This document shows, one piece after another, positions 30,336 to 42,561 of a stretch of DNA of 64,000 nucleotides. Every line of letters starts with the position of its first letter. Position 1 is the stretch's first letter. The notes below the pieces were generated by a model. The model made no database searches. It was given only the letters and a program-made list of their open reading frames with translations, and had not been told where the DNA came from. The DNA lies in NCBI GenBank assembly GCA_051294375.1, contig JBJCIZ010000275.1, positions 1 to 64,000 of the forward strand, written 5' to 3'. The position numbers were made by a program, and so were the translations under genes. Source of the stretch: Paraspadella gotoi. Lineage: Eukaryota; Chaetognatha.

Positions 30336-33100
30336 CTATGTTTTTTTTTTAGGTTCCTCGAATTCCGCTGGATGCAGCGGCAAAGACTGGTTTAGACATC
30401 GACGAAGCATCGAGGTGAAAAAAAAATAAAACAATAGAGTCAGAGGGAAAGTCAGTGGAAAACGACATACAGTGCAATACCGGGCACGACCTCATCTAAA
30501 AAAGAGATGGGTGGTTCAGATAGAGATGAGTGGAGGAAGGGGGCAAGGATTGGGTATAACCGAGGGTGGTCGGTGGGCTATAGTGATTGAAAAATTAATT
30601 ATAATAACACAAAGCAAAATATCCATCCTAGTTTTATAGAGCAGCGCCTTAATAGGAAAATAGAACATCAAAGATGCGCTCGAAAACGCCTATTTAACAA
30701 CGTACAACTTTAATTAAATACTCGTGAAGCGATTCGTCGTGCAACAAGATCAACCCTTGCTGGTTTAAGATAGAACCCCTTTTGGCTGCCCTTTGGAACC
30801 CTCGTCATAAAAATAAGTCGCTTTATTCAATTCAATAATTATATAACTCTTGAAAGGTCAATAACAACTTTTCCACAACGATTACAAATATAATTCAACA
30901 ACAATAATAAACGGACGAAATACCTGAAGCTTAGCGTTTAACGAAAAATGATAAACAAGTATAGTTGATAACGAATATTTTGGAGAGATAAAAAGAGAAA
31001 TTAAAAGCAGATAAAAACGCCGATTTAGTCTGCTTGAAATTCGAATGAGAGAAACTTGACCAATTATAAGGAGGAAGGAACTAGGCCAGCCCGCGCCGCC
31101 GAACGACCCGATCTTCACGACGTAGCTTAGGTTAGAAGGGCATTCTTTGGTGACCTGAGGTTTATCTTGCTATTGACCGGCAGGGTCAACCCGGGCAGTC
31201 GTAAGTATTTACTATATACAATATCCTATCCACATATTGGTCACCTCCCTCCGCCAATTAATCTGATTACCAATAATTATTGACCCCCGGAGGGTAAAGG
31301 TAAATGGGGAAGTGAGAAGGGCGGCGGGGGGGCAAACCATAACACGATCCTCCTTTGAACCAAGACCGCTCATGAGAAGACAGAGCATTCGCGTCTCGTA
31401 TCATACAGACTTCAACTGAGTGTTGGGCCGAGTTGAGTCTTATATAAAAAACAAAAAAACGAGTGGCGAGTCGTATAAAAACTCTGCAAAACTGCTGTTT
31501 CTTTGTTTTTTTTGTGTTTGTTTGGTTGCTCGGCATCGGAGGATAGGGGGCGGCGGGAAGGAGCAGGGTTAGCCAGCGGTTACGGTACAATTTTACTTTC
31601 TAGGAGTGCACCCCGAGATCAATTTTCCGTTTTTCCGGAGACAATTGACGAAATGTAATATTATTTATATTTATATACAAATTATGGTTACTGACAACTT
31701 TTAAAGTCACGAGGAGATTAGTCTGTCCTCTTGATGAGATTCAAATCATCGTCTGATAATTATAAATATCCGTAAATGCTTAAAAACGCTTCAATTTTAA
31801 GAGTCACGAAGTTTCTACATAACTTGATGCCTCCTTCTTGTACGTGTTTTTCATTTCAGTGGATGGCTCCTTATGTGCTTTAAGTTTTACCTATAATTAT
31901 AACAAGGTATCCCCCGCATTATATTTTAATTCTCTTTTCATCCATGACGTAACCTTATCGAATTTAAAATGGGTGCTAAATAAAACAAATTAATATTGCT
32001 GTGACCTCGAAAGATTTTTTTTTATTAGAAGTAAAATGAACACACATGATGCACAGCATTTAATACACAAAAAATACAGACGAGTATTCAAAGTGACTAA
32101 CGACCCATATCGTGAAAACATAACGACTGGAAACACCTATATCATGACATCACTTCACAATTAAAAATTTCTTAGAATGTTAAAAAATAAAAGTAAAATG
32201 ATTACCAATAAATAGTAAAAAATACCCTGGAACTTAATTGCGCAGAAAATTGTGATTAAAATTAATTTTCCAATCCCACATTTATTTCTCATCTCGCGAG
32301 AGTCATTTATGCTTATCGAAAACATTTCAAGCATTCCGACGAGTCTACAAACCTCACAGCACCACAACGCCGCGTGCCTCTCATCAGACCCTACTCGTGT
32401 CCCCTCTTTTCCTCCTCCCCACTCTGTGTTTCCTCTCGACAAAATGTCTCCTTGTGCGCTCATTTTTCTTTCTTTTACCTCATCTTTTGCTAGCAATAAA
32501 TATCTTCCCTCCCTTCTTTTTTTTCTAATGTTCCGTACGGGTCTCTTACCTGTAGCAGCCACAGGAGGGCAAGGTCATTCCGCGCCCTCTTTCTTTTCGC
32601 GATACCCTTGCGACCACTTCGACTCTCTGGCAGTGGCCTTTCTCTAGGCCCCAACGACCATCTCGGCTTCGTACTCTTCTTTCCTGCTATCTCCGTAAGA
32701 TCTCGTTCCCTTCATCCGCTCACTCTCTCGGCGCGGTTCGCTCACTCGGAGTCGACGGACACGCGTGTTCAATCCGGTTGGGCTCCTTATTTCCTCGCAG
32801 TAATGACTCTCATCTTTTCTCCTCCTCTCTCTCTCTTCTCTAACGATTTCAAATTAAATTCATCTACTTTTTTCGTCTGTTAAGGAATCTCAAACGAGAG
32901 TTAAAGACACTCTGGAGAGGTTCTAGTTAAGTTAGGTGCTTCTTAGGAATTAGAGGTTAACAATTTAAGGGTTACGCTAGATATTAGATATGATATATAG
33001 GGAATAAAGCAGTTTAGGGTTAATATATAAAGGTCTTGTGAATTAGTGTTAAAGCATTTACTCTGCACACGAGGAGGAGATCATCCCTCGTGAAAACGCC
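30336..33100. other. No recognised gene
   Basis: Mostly AT-rich and not repeated elsewhere in the window. A palindrome-like TTGACCGGCAGGGTCAA lies at about 31175. The longest frames (131 codons + at 32252-32647; 133 codons - at 32161-32562) overlap on opposite strands and neither has a motif. This could be unique host sequence, including introns or intergenic DNA. Confidence 0.4.
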
Positions 33101-33103
33101 GTC

Positions 33104-33800
33104 ACCCGGGTTGAGAAAGAAGCTGACGGAGAATGCGTCCGGAAACTAATATATTGACGGAAGGAAAATCTATACTGAGACAAAAAATGAGGGTAAAAAA
33201 AGGGAGAGAAGCTAGTAGGAGATTAGAGAGGAGGGTGAACTGAATCTCGTGAACGCGGCGCGGCCGAAATTCCCTGATGAAGCCAGGCTCCAACACGAGA
33301 TGTGCGGTGAATGCCCACTCGCAGATTGGGCTCCATGGTGGCCGGAGAGGCCCTTCGCGCGCGGGATCAGCCATATGCACCCGCGTCTGTCATATCACCT
33401 TATATTACTGGCGCTGCTCCTCGTCGCCTCCCCGCGGTCAAAGTATTTGATGAGGCCCCATTTTCCGTATCAGAGCCTTGAATGTCGTGAGACTCAATCT
33501 GTGCTTGGTCCTAAGTGAGTAGTGAAACGTTGCTAATATCTGTGAATGTGTATCGAGGATTAAAAGACGCTGAGAATGGGTTGGGCTCTTGACGTAGGGG
33601 GACAATCATCCCATATAAAAACAAATCAAATTGCGAGAGGGCGTCACAATCTTAATAAGAAACGGTGGCCATTGGCGCATTGATAATGTTGGTCCCAGCT
33701 ATATCGCGTGTATTTAAAGTGTATGGGTTTCGCATTGTGGCTGAATCATTTGCGCCGGATAATAGTGGTTAAACGGGGAAACGAACCATTTAGAAAACCA
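33104..33800. repeat. Short direct repeat R, left copy with extension (compound repeat 2)
   Basis: Homologous to 17228-17740. It carries about 100 extra bases (33285-33370, with GGCCGGAGAGGCCC) not present in the other R copies. Confidence 0.7.
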
Positions 33801-33984
33801 CAGGATGATGTTGGGCGGATCGCTCCGAAAACCCCAGGCCGCGCCAAGGACACCGGACGCCGCATAGTGGTGATATCCGGATGGTGAACTCACACTTGGA
33901 TTAAGAGTTGGCAGTTCGATTTGTTAGATTAGATTACCTGGATGATTATAAGCCTAGGGCTAATTTAGCAATTCTCAACAGGTT

Positions 33985-36900
33985 GTCTAAGAGTTCAACT
34001 TCCTAGTGTTGGATTGCTAAATAGTCACTTCTACTATTGAGACGGCATGAATTATACATGGCGATTTTCCTCCAGCATCAGGAGGTGCAGAAGTTGATTA
34101 GTTGGGAGGAGAGTCAGGAGTTTTTTTTTGTTCCCGGTGTTCTTTTACAATTCTTTTGGCGAATTCAATATTCTCATTTTCTTGTTCTAGCTCTAATATA
34201 TATATTGGACTCTTCCTTAAATGGAGCGTTCATCGCTGGAGGAAGAAGCATTTGAAACTAGGTATTATGCTTTTGTCACTGCAGTTGCTTTTAAGATTAA
34301 ATCGGTCAGGTTTGCCAATAGTCAACTGGTCCAATCAACTTGCCAATCATTCAGCTTGTCTTTTGCCATATAGAAAAACTTTAGAAGCTCCAGAGCTCCT
34401 CTTGACAACTTTGCCGCTTTACTTTCTCTTTAGTATATTTTTACATTTACACAATTAATCACATGTTGTTTCACACTGCGCCATAATAGATAAAGATATA
34501 TGTTTGTGTTGGGATTCGGAGGATGAGGGATGGGTAGGTTGGGGTATGGTGGTTGGGAGTGTGAGTAGGACTTTATTAATCTGCTTTTTCTTTCTTTTTT
34601 ACAAATTTTATTTTTATTTTCTTTTGAGTATATTTTCACTTTTTACCACAAATTAAAGCGCAACCACTAATGTTGCTTATTACTGGTTTTGTCAATTTGA
34701 CTTCTCTATACAATTTATTTTGATTACATTTGAAAAAAAATTAGTGAAACTGAACTTTATGAGAATCGCACCAAATAATTTTTCTCTTTTTTGTGGACTT
34801 TGTATTACTAAACATAATGAAGCAGAATGATAAGAGCAGGATTAAACCGCATCACTCAGCAAGTAAAAATTTTTCAAGGTGGTCTTATTGTGTCAGCACA
34901 GACAAAATGCTATAGAAACCTCTGATAATCAATCACAGTAATACAGAGACTGTCATATAAACTCTCAGTCACCACTCTTTTTAGCAACTTGCAGTGTTGA
35001 GGAGACACAAAGGGGAGAGGGCGAATTATGCACGTCATTTTGTTCCATTTGAATTTTACGATTTCGAATTGATTGTAGGCGACCCTGCGGTGTGGCAAAT
35101 GCATATATTTATTGAGACATTAACTTGTGGTCAAGCAGACAAATCAAATACGTGACTGTCACCAAATTCTTCCAATCACTTGCCTTTTCTAGCTCCAGTT
35201 TGGCCACCTTAAAATTACTTAGCCATTCATTTTTATTTAATCTACAAGAGATTATAAACATCATACATTTGAAATATTTTGTGAATAAAGCTAACATTAA
35301 CCTCCTTGCAAAAATAGCAGAACTGATTGGTGAGAAACTGCTTCATTTGATATACAAGACGATAAGTGAGTTTAACACCAAGTGAGTTTAGAACTGAGAC
35401 TGATAAAATTGCAGATTTTGACTCAAGGCTTGTTGACGGGTTGAAGGGTTTTGGGGGTTGGATGGGTTGGGAGGGGGTTTATGAGAGTTGGAAGAATTTT
35501 TATTTACATGATGGTAGTGACTAAATTACTGAAGAATCATTTTTGATTCAAGGCTCGTTGGCAGCATTGATGTAATAACATTAAAATAGCAAAGTCGTTT
35601 GTTAATAATAACAACAAGGTGGAATAGTTTTATTTGCTTTTGCTGGGGGTGAAGGGGTTGGGGGTAAGTTTGGGGGTGAGGGGGCTGGAGACATTTCCAA
35701 TTCAATTTTGAAAACTGGAAATGGATTCAGTTTTCTCCCAATTTTTTGGGCAATGACTGACTCTAGATGATGACAAATGTTTTCAGCATTAAAGACTGAC
35801 CTCGATTCACACAGTAGCTGAATGACAAAAGCAGCAGCATAATCTCTGACAGAAAAAAAAAATCTGACATAATTTTTTGTCAGTGACTGACAGCCTTTAG
35901 CAGGTTTGACCACTGACAGGTTTGTCTGAATGATGACAGGGACAGAATTCGCGGAAGACTGACAAAAGGATGATGACAGTTGCACCGACGAATGATGGAC
36001 GATCACAAACTTTTAAACTTACGAAACATCCGGCTCTCTTTTCTGTAAATCCTTTCGATCCGTCGAACAGGAAGGGAGGGGGGGAACGGGATCATCGGAC
36101 ACACTGTAGTTGACCACGGAGATTCGAGCCTCGAATCTCGGAAAAATCTTTTTTATTTAGTTTCAACAACTATATTTCATTTTTTTCGACGGCGAGACGC
36201 GATGATTAACGGGGGGAGAGCGAAACGAAGGTGACTCGACGACCGCAGAGAGAGCATCTTCGATTCGGGGGAGAGAGGATCGGCGGGGGGTAGCGGAAGG
36301 GCAGATGAGGTGGAAAGGGGAGTTCATCTTTGGGAAACGCGCGACGAAGATTTTGTTGGCATTTTTCAGTAACTAATGGTCTTTCTTAACTTCTCGGCGC
36401 CTAGGGTTCGTTAGTTTTAAGATTTCTTTTTCGGTCGAAACGAAAAAAAGAAATAAATCGACGTCAGAGGAAGGGAGAAAAGAGTCTTTTATTTCGCTTT
36501 TAGTTTCTTTGTAAAGTTCAGTTTAGTTTATGATTTTTTTTTTTCACTATTTTTTATATTCGACTTAGTTTTTTGGGGGGCAGTGTCCTTTTGGAAAAAA
36601 AATCGTCGTGCATCGCGGAGGGGGGGGGAGCATAGAGGAGTGGGTTTTCGGATTCTCTAAAGGCGATCGTAGGGGAGGAGGAGAATTCGCGAAAGTGATT
36701 TAATCGAAATGTACGTCATCCTTTACTTGAGTCGTTCATTATGATTGCGACGGCGCGATGATCGAAGATCGGCGAAACGATCGTTTTATTAAGAGAAGCA
36801 AAAAATGTGGAGGTGGGAATCGGAGGAAATGGAGGCAACGAGAGGGAGAAGGTGGCGATGAGGGGAGTGAGGGATTAAATAGACGTCAGTGGCGCCGGCG

Positions 36901-37530
36901 ATTAAAAACGGCGCCGCGAAGGACTCGAGATTTGGGATTGGAGCAGAAAATTTGTTTTGCGCTGCAGTGTAGCTGATCGAAGAACGAATTCGACTAAGTT
37001 CACTCCTTAGTCATGATTCGAGGGAGAGAAAAAAAAAACGACGCCAGATTGAATCTCGTTCAAATCGATGCGATTCGCGGTAAAATTCAATCGATCGAAG
37101 TGGGGAGGTGAGACGGAAATCAAGAGAAAAAAAATTGGAGATTTTTCGCAAAAAGTGATGCAGTTGCTGCAAAGGAAACGTAGTCTCTAATCTCGATGGA
37201 GGAAGCGATGAGGACAAAAAATCGGAAGAAGAAATGCGATTAAATGTTTTTTGGTTTTTTTTTTTGGTCGGCAATGCGCAAAAAAAGTCGGGGTTGGGGA
37301 AACGAAGATGGAAAAAATAAAATTTAATCCAAATATAAAGTCGTTTTTGTTTTTTGTTTTTACTTTCAATTAAAAAAAAAATAGTAAAAAAGTTTTCACA
37401 TTTTTTTCTTTTTTTTCTTCATTTTCAGTTGTTTTTTTTTGTTTTTGTTTTCTCCGGTTTTCTAAATCAGTCGGTGGAGCACATCCTGGGGTTTTTTTGT
37501 GGTTAGATGTTCGAGCAACACAATTGGGCG
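33985..37530. repeat. Unit A, copy 2
   Basis: Colinear with 19210-22745 over its full length and with 42562-45246 from about 35025. The differences are mostly one-base indels in homopolymers, typical of long-read error, plus a few substitutions. Confidence 0.85.
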
Positions 37531-37783
37531 TCACTCTGAAAAGGTATCCTAACCGGAAGTAAAGTGACGAGAATGCGGGAAACTAATATATTGACGGAAG
37601 GAAAATTTATACTGAGACAAAAATGAGGGTAAAAAAAGGGAGAGAGACGAGTAGGAGAAAAGAGGAAGGTGAACTGAATCTCGTGAACGCGGCCCCGAAT
37701 CCCTGGGAGGAGGATGAAGAGGAGGTGAATGAGAAGGAGGGGGTAATAGACCCGCGTCTGTCTATCACCTTATATACTGAAAA
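37531..37783. repeat. Short direct repeat R, right copy (compound repeat 2)
   Basis: CTGAAAAGGTATCCTAACC to TTATATACTG, homologous to 22746-22990 and 45247-45520. Confidence 0.8.
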
Positions 37784-37883
37784 CTATTTTAAAACGATGT
37801 CCCATGATTAGGGCTTTAATTTGATACCACGCCCACCTTGCTATCTCTTTTCTTTCAAAAGTTATTCAAGAAAATAACTTTTT

Positions 37884-39330
37884 AGTCGGATCTGCTTATC
37901 AGCAGATCCCGACTCTATAATTCACTTTGTCGGTCCGTCTGTCCGCCCCCTCAATATTGTCGGTCACTAACTTATATCATGTCAGAACATCGAATTATGA
38001 TAAATTATGCAAAAAAAATGATGTCCGTCCGTCTGTCCGTCCGTCCATCCGTCCGTCCCACCTTAGCAAAAAACACCAATTACTCGTGATTGGATGGATG
38101 AATGGGAATGAAATTTTGTGTGTCGGTAGGGAAATGTGTGATTGAGCTGTATATAAAGTTTCGATGGAATCGTCCGAGTGGAAATGAGTTTAAATGGAAA
38201 AAATAATAAAATATATTTCATTATTTGAACACCAATTACTCAAGAGTGGATGGGGCGNNNNNNNNNNNNNNNNNNNNNNNNNNNNNNNNNNNNNNNNNNN
38301 NNNNNNNNNNNNNNNNNNNNNNNNNNNNNNNNNNNNNNNNNNNNNNNNNNNNNNNNNNNNNNNNNNNNNNNNNNNNNNNNNNNNNNNNNNNNNNNNNNNN
38401 NNNNNNNNNNNNNNNNNNNNNNNNNNNNNNNNNNNNNNNNNNNNNNNNNNNNNNNNNNNNNNNNNNNNNNNNNNNNNNNNNNNNNNNNNNNNNNNNNNNN
38501 NNNNNNNNNNNNNNNNNNNNNNNNNNNNNNNNNNNNNNNNNNNNNNNNNNNNNNNNNNNNNNNNNNNNNNNNNNNNNNNNNNNNNNNNNNNNNNNNNNNN
38601 NNNNNNNNNNNNNNNNNNNNNNNNNNNNNNNNNNNNNNNNNNNNNNNNNNNNNNNNNNNNNNNNNNNNNNNNNNNNNNNNNNNNNNNNNNNNNNNNNNNN
38701 NNNNNNNNNNNNNNNNNNNNNNNNNNNNNNNNNNNNNNNNNNNNNNNNNNNNNNNNNNNNNNNNNNNNNNNNNNNNNNNNNNNNNNNNNNNNNNNNNNNN
38801 NNNNNNNNNNNNNNNNNNNNNNNNNNNNNNNNNNNNNNNNNNNNNNNNNNNNNNNNNNNNNNNNNNNNNNNNNNNNNNNNNNNNNNNNNNNNNNNNNNNN
38901 NNNNNNNNNNNNNNNNNNNNNNNNNNNNNNNNNNNNNNNNNNNNNNNNNNNNNNNNNNNNNNNNNNNNNNNNNNNNNNNNNNNNNNNNNNNNNNNNNNNN
39001 NNNNNNNNNNNNNNNNNNNNNNNNNNNNNNNNNNNNNNNNNNNNNNNNNNNNNNNNNAATTGACTTGAAATTTGTATTGGGTAGGAAAGATGTGGGTGTG
39101 AAGTTGAGCTGGACAAAATCAGTTTCGAGGACTTCATTTGTAGTAGAAATGAGTTTTAAATGGAAAAAAACAAAAAAAAACCTGTTTCACTACACTGATT
39201 ATGCTTCTTTTTCCTTTTATATTAAATGTAAATGAAGATGTTATTATTAAATCAATTAATATAATCAGTTATTTAATCAATTAGTCAATTAATTAATCAT
39301 ATTAATTAAATCCTCTCTGGTTAAGGCTGA
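37884..39330. mobile_element. Element B copy 2 (Helentron/HINE-like) with internal gap
   Basis: Perfect hairpin core GATCTGCTTATCAGCAGATC at 37888-37908, then (GTCCGTCT)n at 38024-38062, then tandem units with GATTGGATGGATG and GAGTTTAAATGG. An 800-N gap follows, then another unit and the ATTAATTAATCA end. Ends near 39320, where the LINE-like block starts. Confidence 0.5.
38258..39057. other. Assembly gap (800 N)
   Basis: Falls inside a tandem-repeat array. Comparison with copy 1 suggests the true missing length may be much shorter. Confidence 0.99.
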
Positions 39331-39414
39331 CGTTTATGACCATATCTCGGAAACTATTGTTGGAATTTTAAAATGTGAATATTGACATCATCCTACAGGG
39401 ACTGGCATAAAAAT

Positions 39415-39541
39415 NNNNNNNNNNNNNNNNNNNNNNNNNNNNNNNNNNNNNNNNNNNNNNNNNNNNNNNNNNNNNNNNNNNNNNNNNNNNNNNNNNNNNN
39501 NNNNNNNNNNNNNNNNNNNNNNNNNNNNNNNNNNNNNNNNN
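39415..39541. other. Assembly gap (127 N)
   Basis: The homologous stretch 47645-47690 is only about 50 bases, so the gap size is probably overestimated. Confidence 0.99.
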
Positions 39542-39570
39542 TATCTAATTAAAGGGTGATATAGGACAGA

Positions 39571-39891
39571 GGAAGGGTGATAGGCTATTAAATTTGTTAA
39601 ATGCTGATAAGGGATTAGGGATAATGGCTATTCAGGAAACACATTGCAAAGATGATGCTGATTTATGTCAGGCTGTAAGTTGGTTGTGAGTCTTCATCAG
39701 ATGTGTAAAAACACTTGATTCCGATCCTGTTGCATCTGAAGGGCTCGCATTTTTTTTCTCTTGTCAAATCATCAACATCTTGATATCAAACAAGCCAGAA
39801 CAAATAGACTGCTTCTGTAAGAACAAATTTTCCATCTTTGATTTTATATAGAATTGAGAGGGATTTTTTCCCTTAATGACAATATAAACAT
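39571..39891 (+). pseudogene. LINE endonuclease-like fragment, copy 1
   Basis: A + frame reads RLLNLLNADKGLGIMAIQETHC. The IQETH motif following a hydrophobic strand is the conserved N-terminal signature of apurinic-type (EEP) endonucleases of non-LTR retrotransposons, where the Glu binds metal. The frame then breaks, with further open pieces (FFFSCQII, CFCKNKFSIFD). Copies lie at 47715-48047 and, inverted, at 60490-60790. Only about 100 codons remain and no reverse transcriptase is nearby, so this is a relic. It is truncated on the right by the BEL/Pao insertion. Confidence 0.45.
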
Positions 39892-40288
39892 TGTAGAAAA
39901 CTATCAGTCTCCACGCTTGCGGTCCAAGGCGTTCGAAGCGTCGCCGTCCAAAAAGACGGGTTAATGACAAGAGTCTTCACTGACTGAAGAATCTCTGCAA
40001 AGTGTAGAAACGCCCGAATTTCCCAAAGTAAACGTATATTTTGGTGACACAAAACGTAGCAGAACGTGGCAATATCGTGACAAATAATAAGTAGTGAAAA
40101 CTGCGTAAAAACAACGGTTTTCGGCGCGAGCGACCGTGTATCCAAAATGTTCACGAAAACAACTGAAAATCCGGTCTCAAAAAATGCCAACGGTAAAAAT
40201 ATAAAATGAAGCCGATATCGAAAACTGGGATATGATAAAGAGAGAGAGTGACCAAAAAGGACACACAAATACGAGGCGATTTCTTTCA
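39892..40288 (-). repeat. BEL/Pao 3' LTR (copy 1)
   Basis: Aligned with 41651-42056 throughout: TATCAGTCTCCA, GCTTGCGGTCCAAG, TGGTGACACAAA, GACCGTGTATCCAA, ATCGAAAACTGG and AAATACGAGGCGA. Differences are mostly indels. Confidence 0.8.
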
Positions 40289-40859
40289 CCCCATCAGTAA
40301 AAAAGTACATTCTTTTTGAACACTAAAGGAGAAAAAGACAAAAATCGCCAGAGTAACATAAAGCAGTACTAAAGTCTATAGTCGTGCCTGAAAAATCCGG
40401 TACTCTAAAATCCGGATCAATGATAAGTTAGATACTTAGAATTGTACGTGAAAAGCCAAGAAGAAAAAGATATCCCCATCGTAAAATTTTTAAATCAAAA
40501 TTCCGAAATGGCAACATGGAGTTTCAGATACTTCAAATTGTACACAATAAAAAGATAAAAAAATATATCCCCCAATCGTAAATGACAGGTGACTAAATCC
40601 AAAAAAAAAAAATTTCCAAAAATTTTCACAAAAAAATTTGGGGCCAAAAAAAAAATTCAAAAATTCCAACCAAAATTGGCAAAATTCAAATTCACGAAAA
40701 TTCGCAACATTAACTTTTTCACCTTTCCAACATTTTCAATTTTACACGTTTTGCACATTTCAGGCAGTCTTTATTCGTAGGAGTTTTAAAGTTGACACCT
40801 ATCGACGGCCGATATCTGACTAGGATTTTCATTGCCGACCGTCCTTGAACATTCTCGTC

Positions 40860-41610
40860 GGGTTCTTTGTTTCTCTTGGCGCAGTCATGAAGCCGACGAA
40901 TGGTGGGCGTCCATTGCAGACAGGCACACCCCGAGAGAGTGGAAGTGGTGAGCGGTGTGTCCGAGCTGTAAGGCATCGAACACAGCCCTTTTTGTAGCAC
41001 AAAAGGTTTTTTTAATATCACGCCATACGAAAAGATACAGAGAGCACCGACCAATAAATGGGCTTTTTTCGCACAAAACAAACATGAAGCCTGTGCGTCG
41101 CCATACACATGGTTCCGTCCTTCGTAAAAGACGGCTGATCTCTGGGAGACTGCGTCGACTTGGGCATCGTTGTTCCAGTCGCCGTTTCTCCGCCGGCGGA
41201 ATTGGTCGGTTCCTTGGAAAGATGTCGGTGGCGGAATCCTGGGGGACGAAATCCGCCTAACACAAAATAAAAATTTCGTTGAAAGAGTTGAAGAGCAGAA
41301 GCTTCGATGGAGTTGGAGAGGAAACGGGAGTCGAATCCAAAAGGCCCGTTCTTCTCCATTTTTTCGTATTTCCCTGAAGTTCGATTCTTCAACGTGTCGA
41401 ACTTCTTCTTTGAAGATTCCCCATCATTGTTTCGAGTCGCGGTTCAAGTAAGTTCTTTTAAAACAATCAGGCATCTTCAGGAAGTTGATCATTGACCACA
41501 AGGAATATGTCTTGTAACTAAATCGCGGTGTTCCTCCGCTGAGGCGGTCCGAGAAATCAAACATTTTCTCAGTCGAATGTTCTTGCTCTAATGCGCTTTT
41601 AATCCACAAT
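40860..41610 (-). pseudogene. gag: BEL/Pao Gag remnant with zinc knuckles (copy 1)
   Basis: Reading the minus strand in shifting frames gives CLFC-K-H-----C (C-x2-C-x3-H-x4-C type), then KGLC, LQLGHTAHH and GVC, then a GRHHS-like stretch formed by an adjacent frame. This paired-knuckle layout (CxFC..H..C; LCFNCL..GH....C; C.RRHH) is diagnostic of BEL/Pao Gag, which coats the RNA in virus-like particles. Upstream pieces include FDFSDRLSGGTPRFSYKTY at 41424-41609. At least three frameshifts are present. The same order and breaks in copy 2 (48990-49740) argue that some are old rather than sequencing error. Confidence 0.6.
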
Positions 41611-41650
41611 CTTTAACGCCCGGTTTCCGCGAAGCCAATTCATTGTTTAC

Positions 41651-42056
41651 TGTAGAAAAGCCTATCAGTCTCCAGCGCTTGCGGTCCAAGTGTTTCGACA
41701 GCGTCGCCGTCCAAAAGGGTTATGAACAAGAAGTCTCACTGGACGAAGAATCTCCGCTAAGCTGTAGAACGCGAATCCCAAAGTAACTATATTTTGGTGA
41801 CACAAACGTAGCAGAAACGTGCAATATTCGTGACAAAATAACGTAGTGAAAACTCGTAAAAACAGGAACGGTGTTTCGGACGAGGGCTGCGGACCGTGTA
41901 TCCAATGTCACAAACAAACTGGAAAATCCGGTCACTCAAAAAAAATGCCAATGTAAAAATATGAAAAATGACCGATATCGAAAACTGGCTAATGATTAAC
42001 GAGAGAGAGAGAGAGTGCCAAAAGGACAGCTAAATACGAGGCGACATTTCTCTTCA
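41651..42056 (-). repeat. BEL/Pao 5' LTR (copy 1)
   Basis: Partner of 39892-40288. The adjacent minus-strand interior reads TTGGCTTCGCGGAAACCGG close to the LTR, a candidate primer-binding site starting TGG. Confidence 0.75.
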
Positions 42057-42061
42057 AACAT

Positions 42062-42536
42062 ATTTGAGATATGTTCCGGTTTCATAAATGACGTTAAATT
42101 CTGGCAAAGTGTCCGAAGGTCTCTCAAAATGTTTCTTTACATTTTATTTAGTTATTCTAATATGATACCATCATGTTAAAGAGAATTAGTTGATTTTGGT
42201 GAAATTTGTGGCCACTGGATCAGGGAAAAGTATTTAAAGCTTTAATTCAAGATTTGAAGCCTTTTGTTTTAACTGTTCAACGAGATATGTCATCTCCCAA
42301 ATCCTCCGCCCCGCGGGGCGGCTCTAGGGGCGGCCCCAGGGGGCAGACTATTCCAGGGGGAGTAGGAAAATGGACATTGAGGGGGCGCCCCCTCTGGATT
42401 GCCTCAGGGGGCCGCCGCCAGGGGGTTTCCCCCTGGGCCAACATTTTGGATCTATTAGGGCGCCCCTAATGCTTAGCCCCCTGGGGCCAAAAAAAGTCAG
42501 CCCCTGGGGGTAACCCTTTGGGCGCAAAAAACTGCT
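42062..42536. other. LINE-like flank followed by the GC-rich insertion (copy 1, truncated)
   Basis: 42062-42280 is ordinary AT-rich flank shared with 50252-50478 and, inverted, with 59620-59841. From about 42283 the composition jumps to very GC-rich, nearly identical to 50487-50740, and the contig ends inside it at the gap. Confidence 0.75.
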
Positions 42537-42561
42537 NNNNNNNNNNNNNNNNNNNNNNNNN
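42537..42561. other. Assembly gap (25 N) between two copies of the same 7.5 kb
   Basis: Sequence after the gap restarts at the equivalent of 35025, so 42562-50740 repeats 35025-42536 in the same order. Confidence 0.99.

Larger units (their letters stand above)
39892..42056 (-). mobile_element. BEL/Pao LTR retrotransposon, internally deleted, copy 1
   Basis: Two LTRs of about 400 bases (39892-40288 and 41651-42056) begin TGTAGAAAA and end TTCA. They are flanked by an exact 5-bp target duplication, AACAT (39887-39891 and 42057-42061), the size typical of BEL/Pao. The 1.36-kb interior carries Gag zinc-knuckle remnants on the minus strand. Next to the left LTR the minus strand reads ACTGATGGGG, a plausible polypurine tract placed correctly for a minus-strand element. 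There is no room for pol, so the copy depends on other elements. The empty site is preserved at 59842-59846. Confidence 0.75.

Noticed and set aside
32161-32647. Host gene on either strand (131 and 133 codons)
   Set aside because: Mutually overlapping frames on opposite strands with no domain, no splice-site pattern and no repeat support.
37884-37914. Rho-independent terminator
   Set aside because: The hairpin lacks a T tract and the context is eukaryotic. Better read as a transposon-end hairpin.
42206-42469. 87-codon Gly/Arg/Pro-rich frame in the GC-rich insertion
   Set aside because: Produced by CCCC/GGGG-rich sequence. The opposite strand is equally open and no motif is seen.
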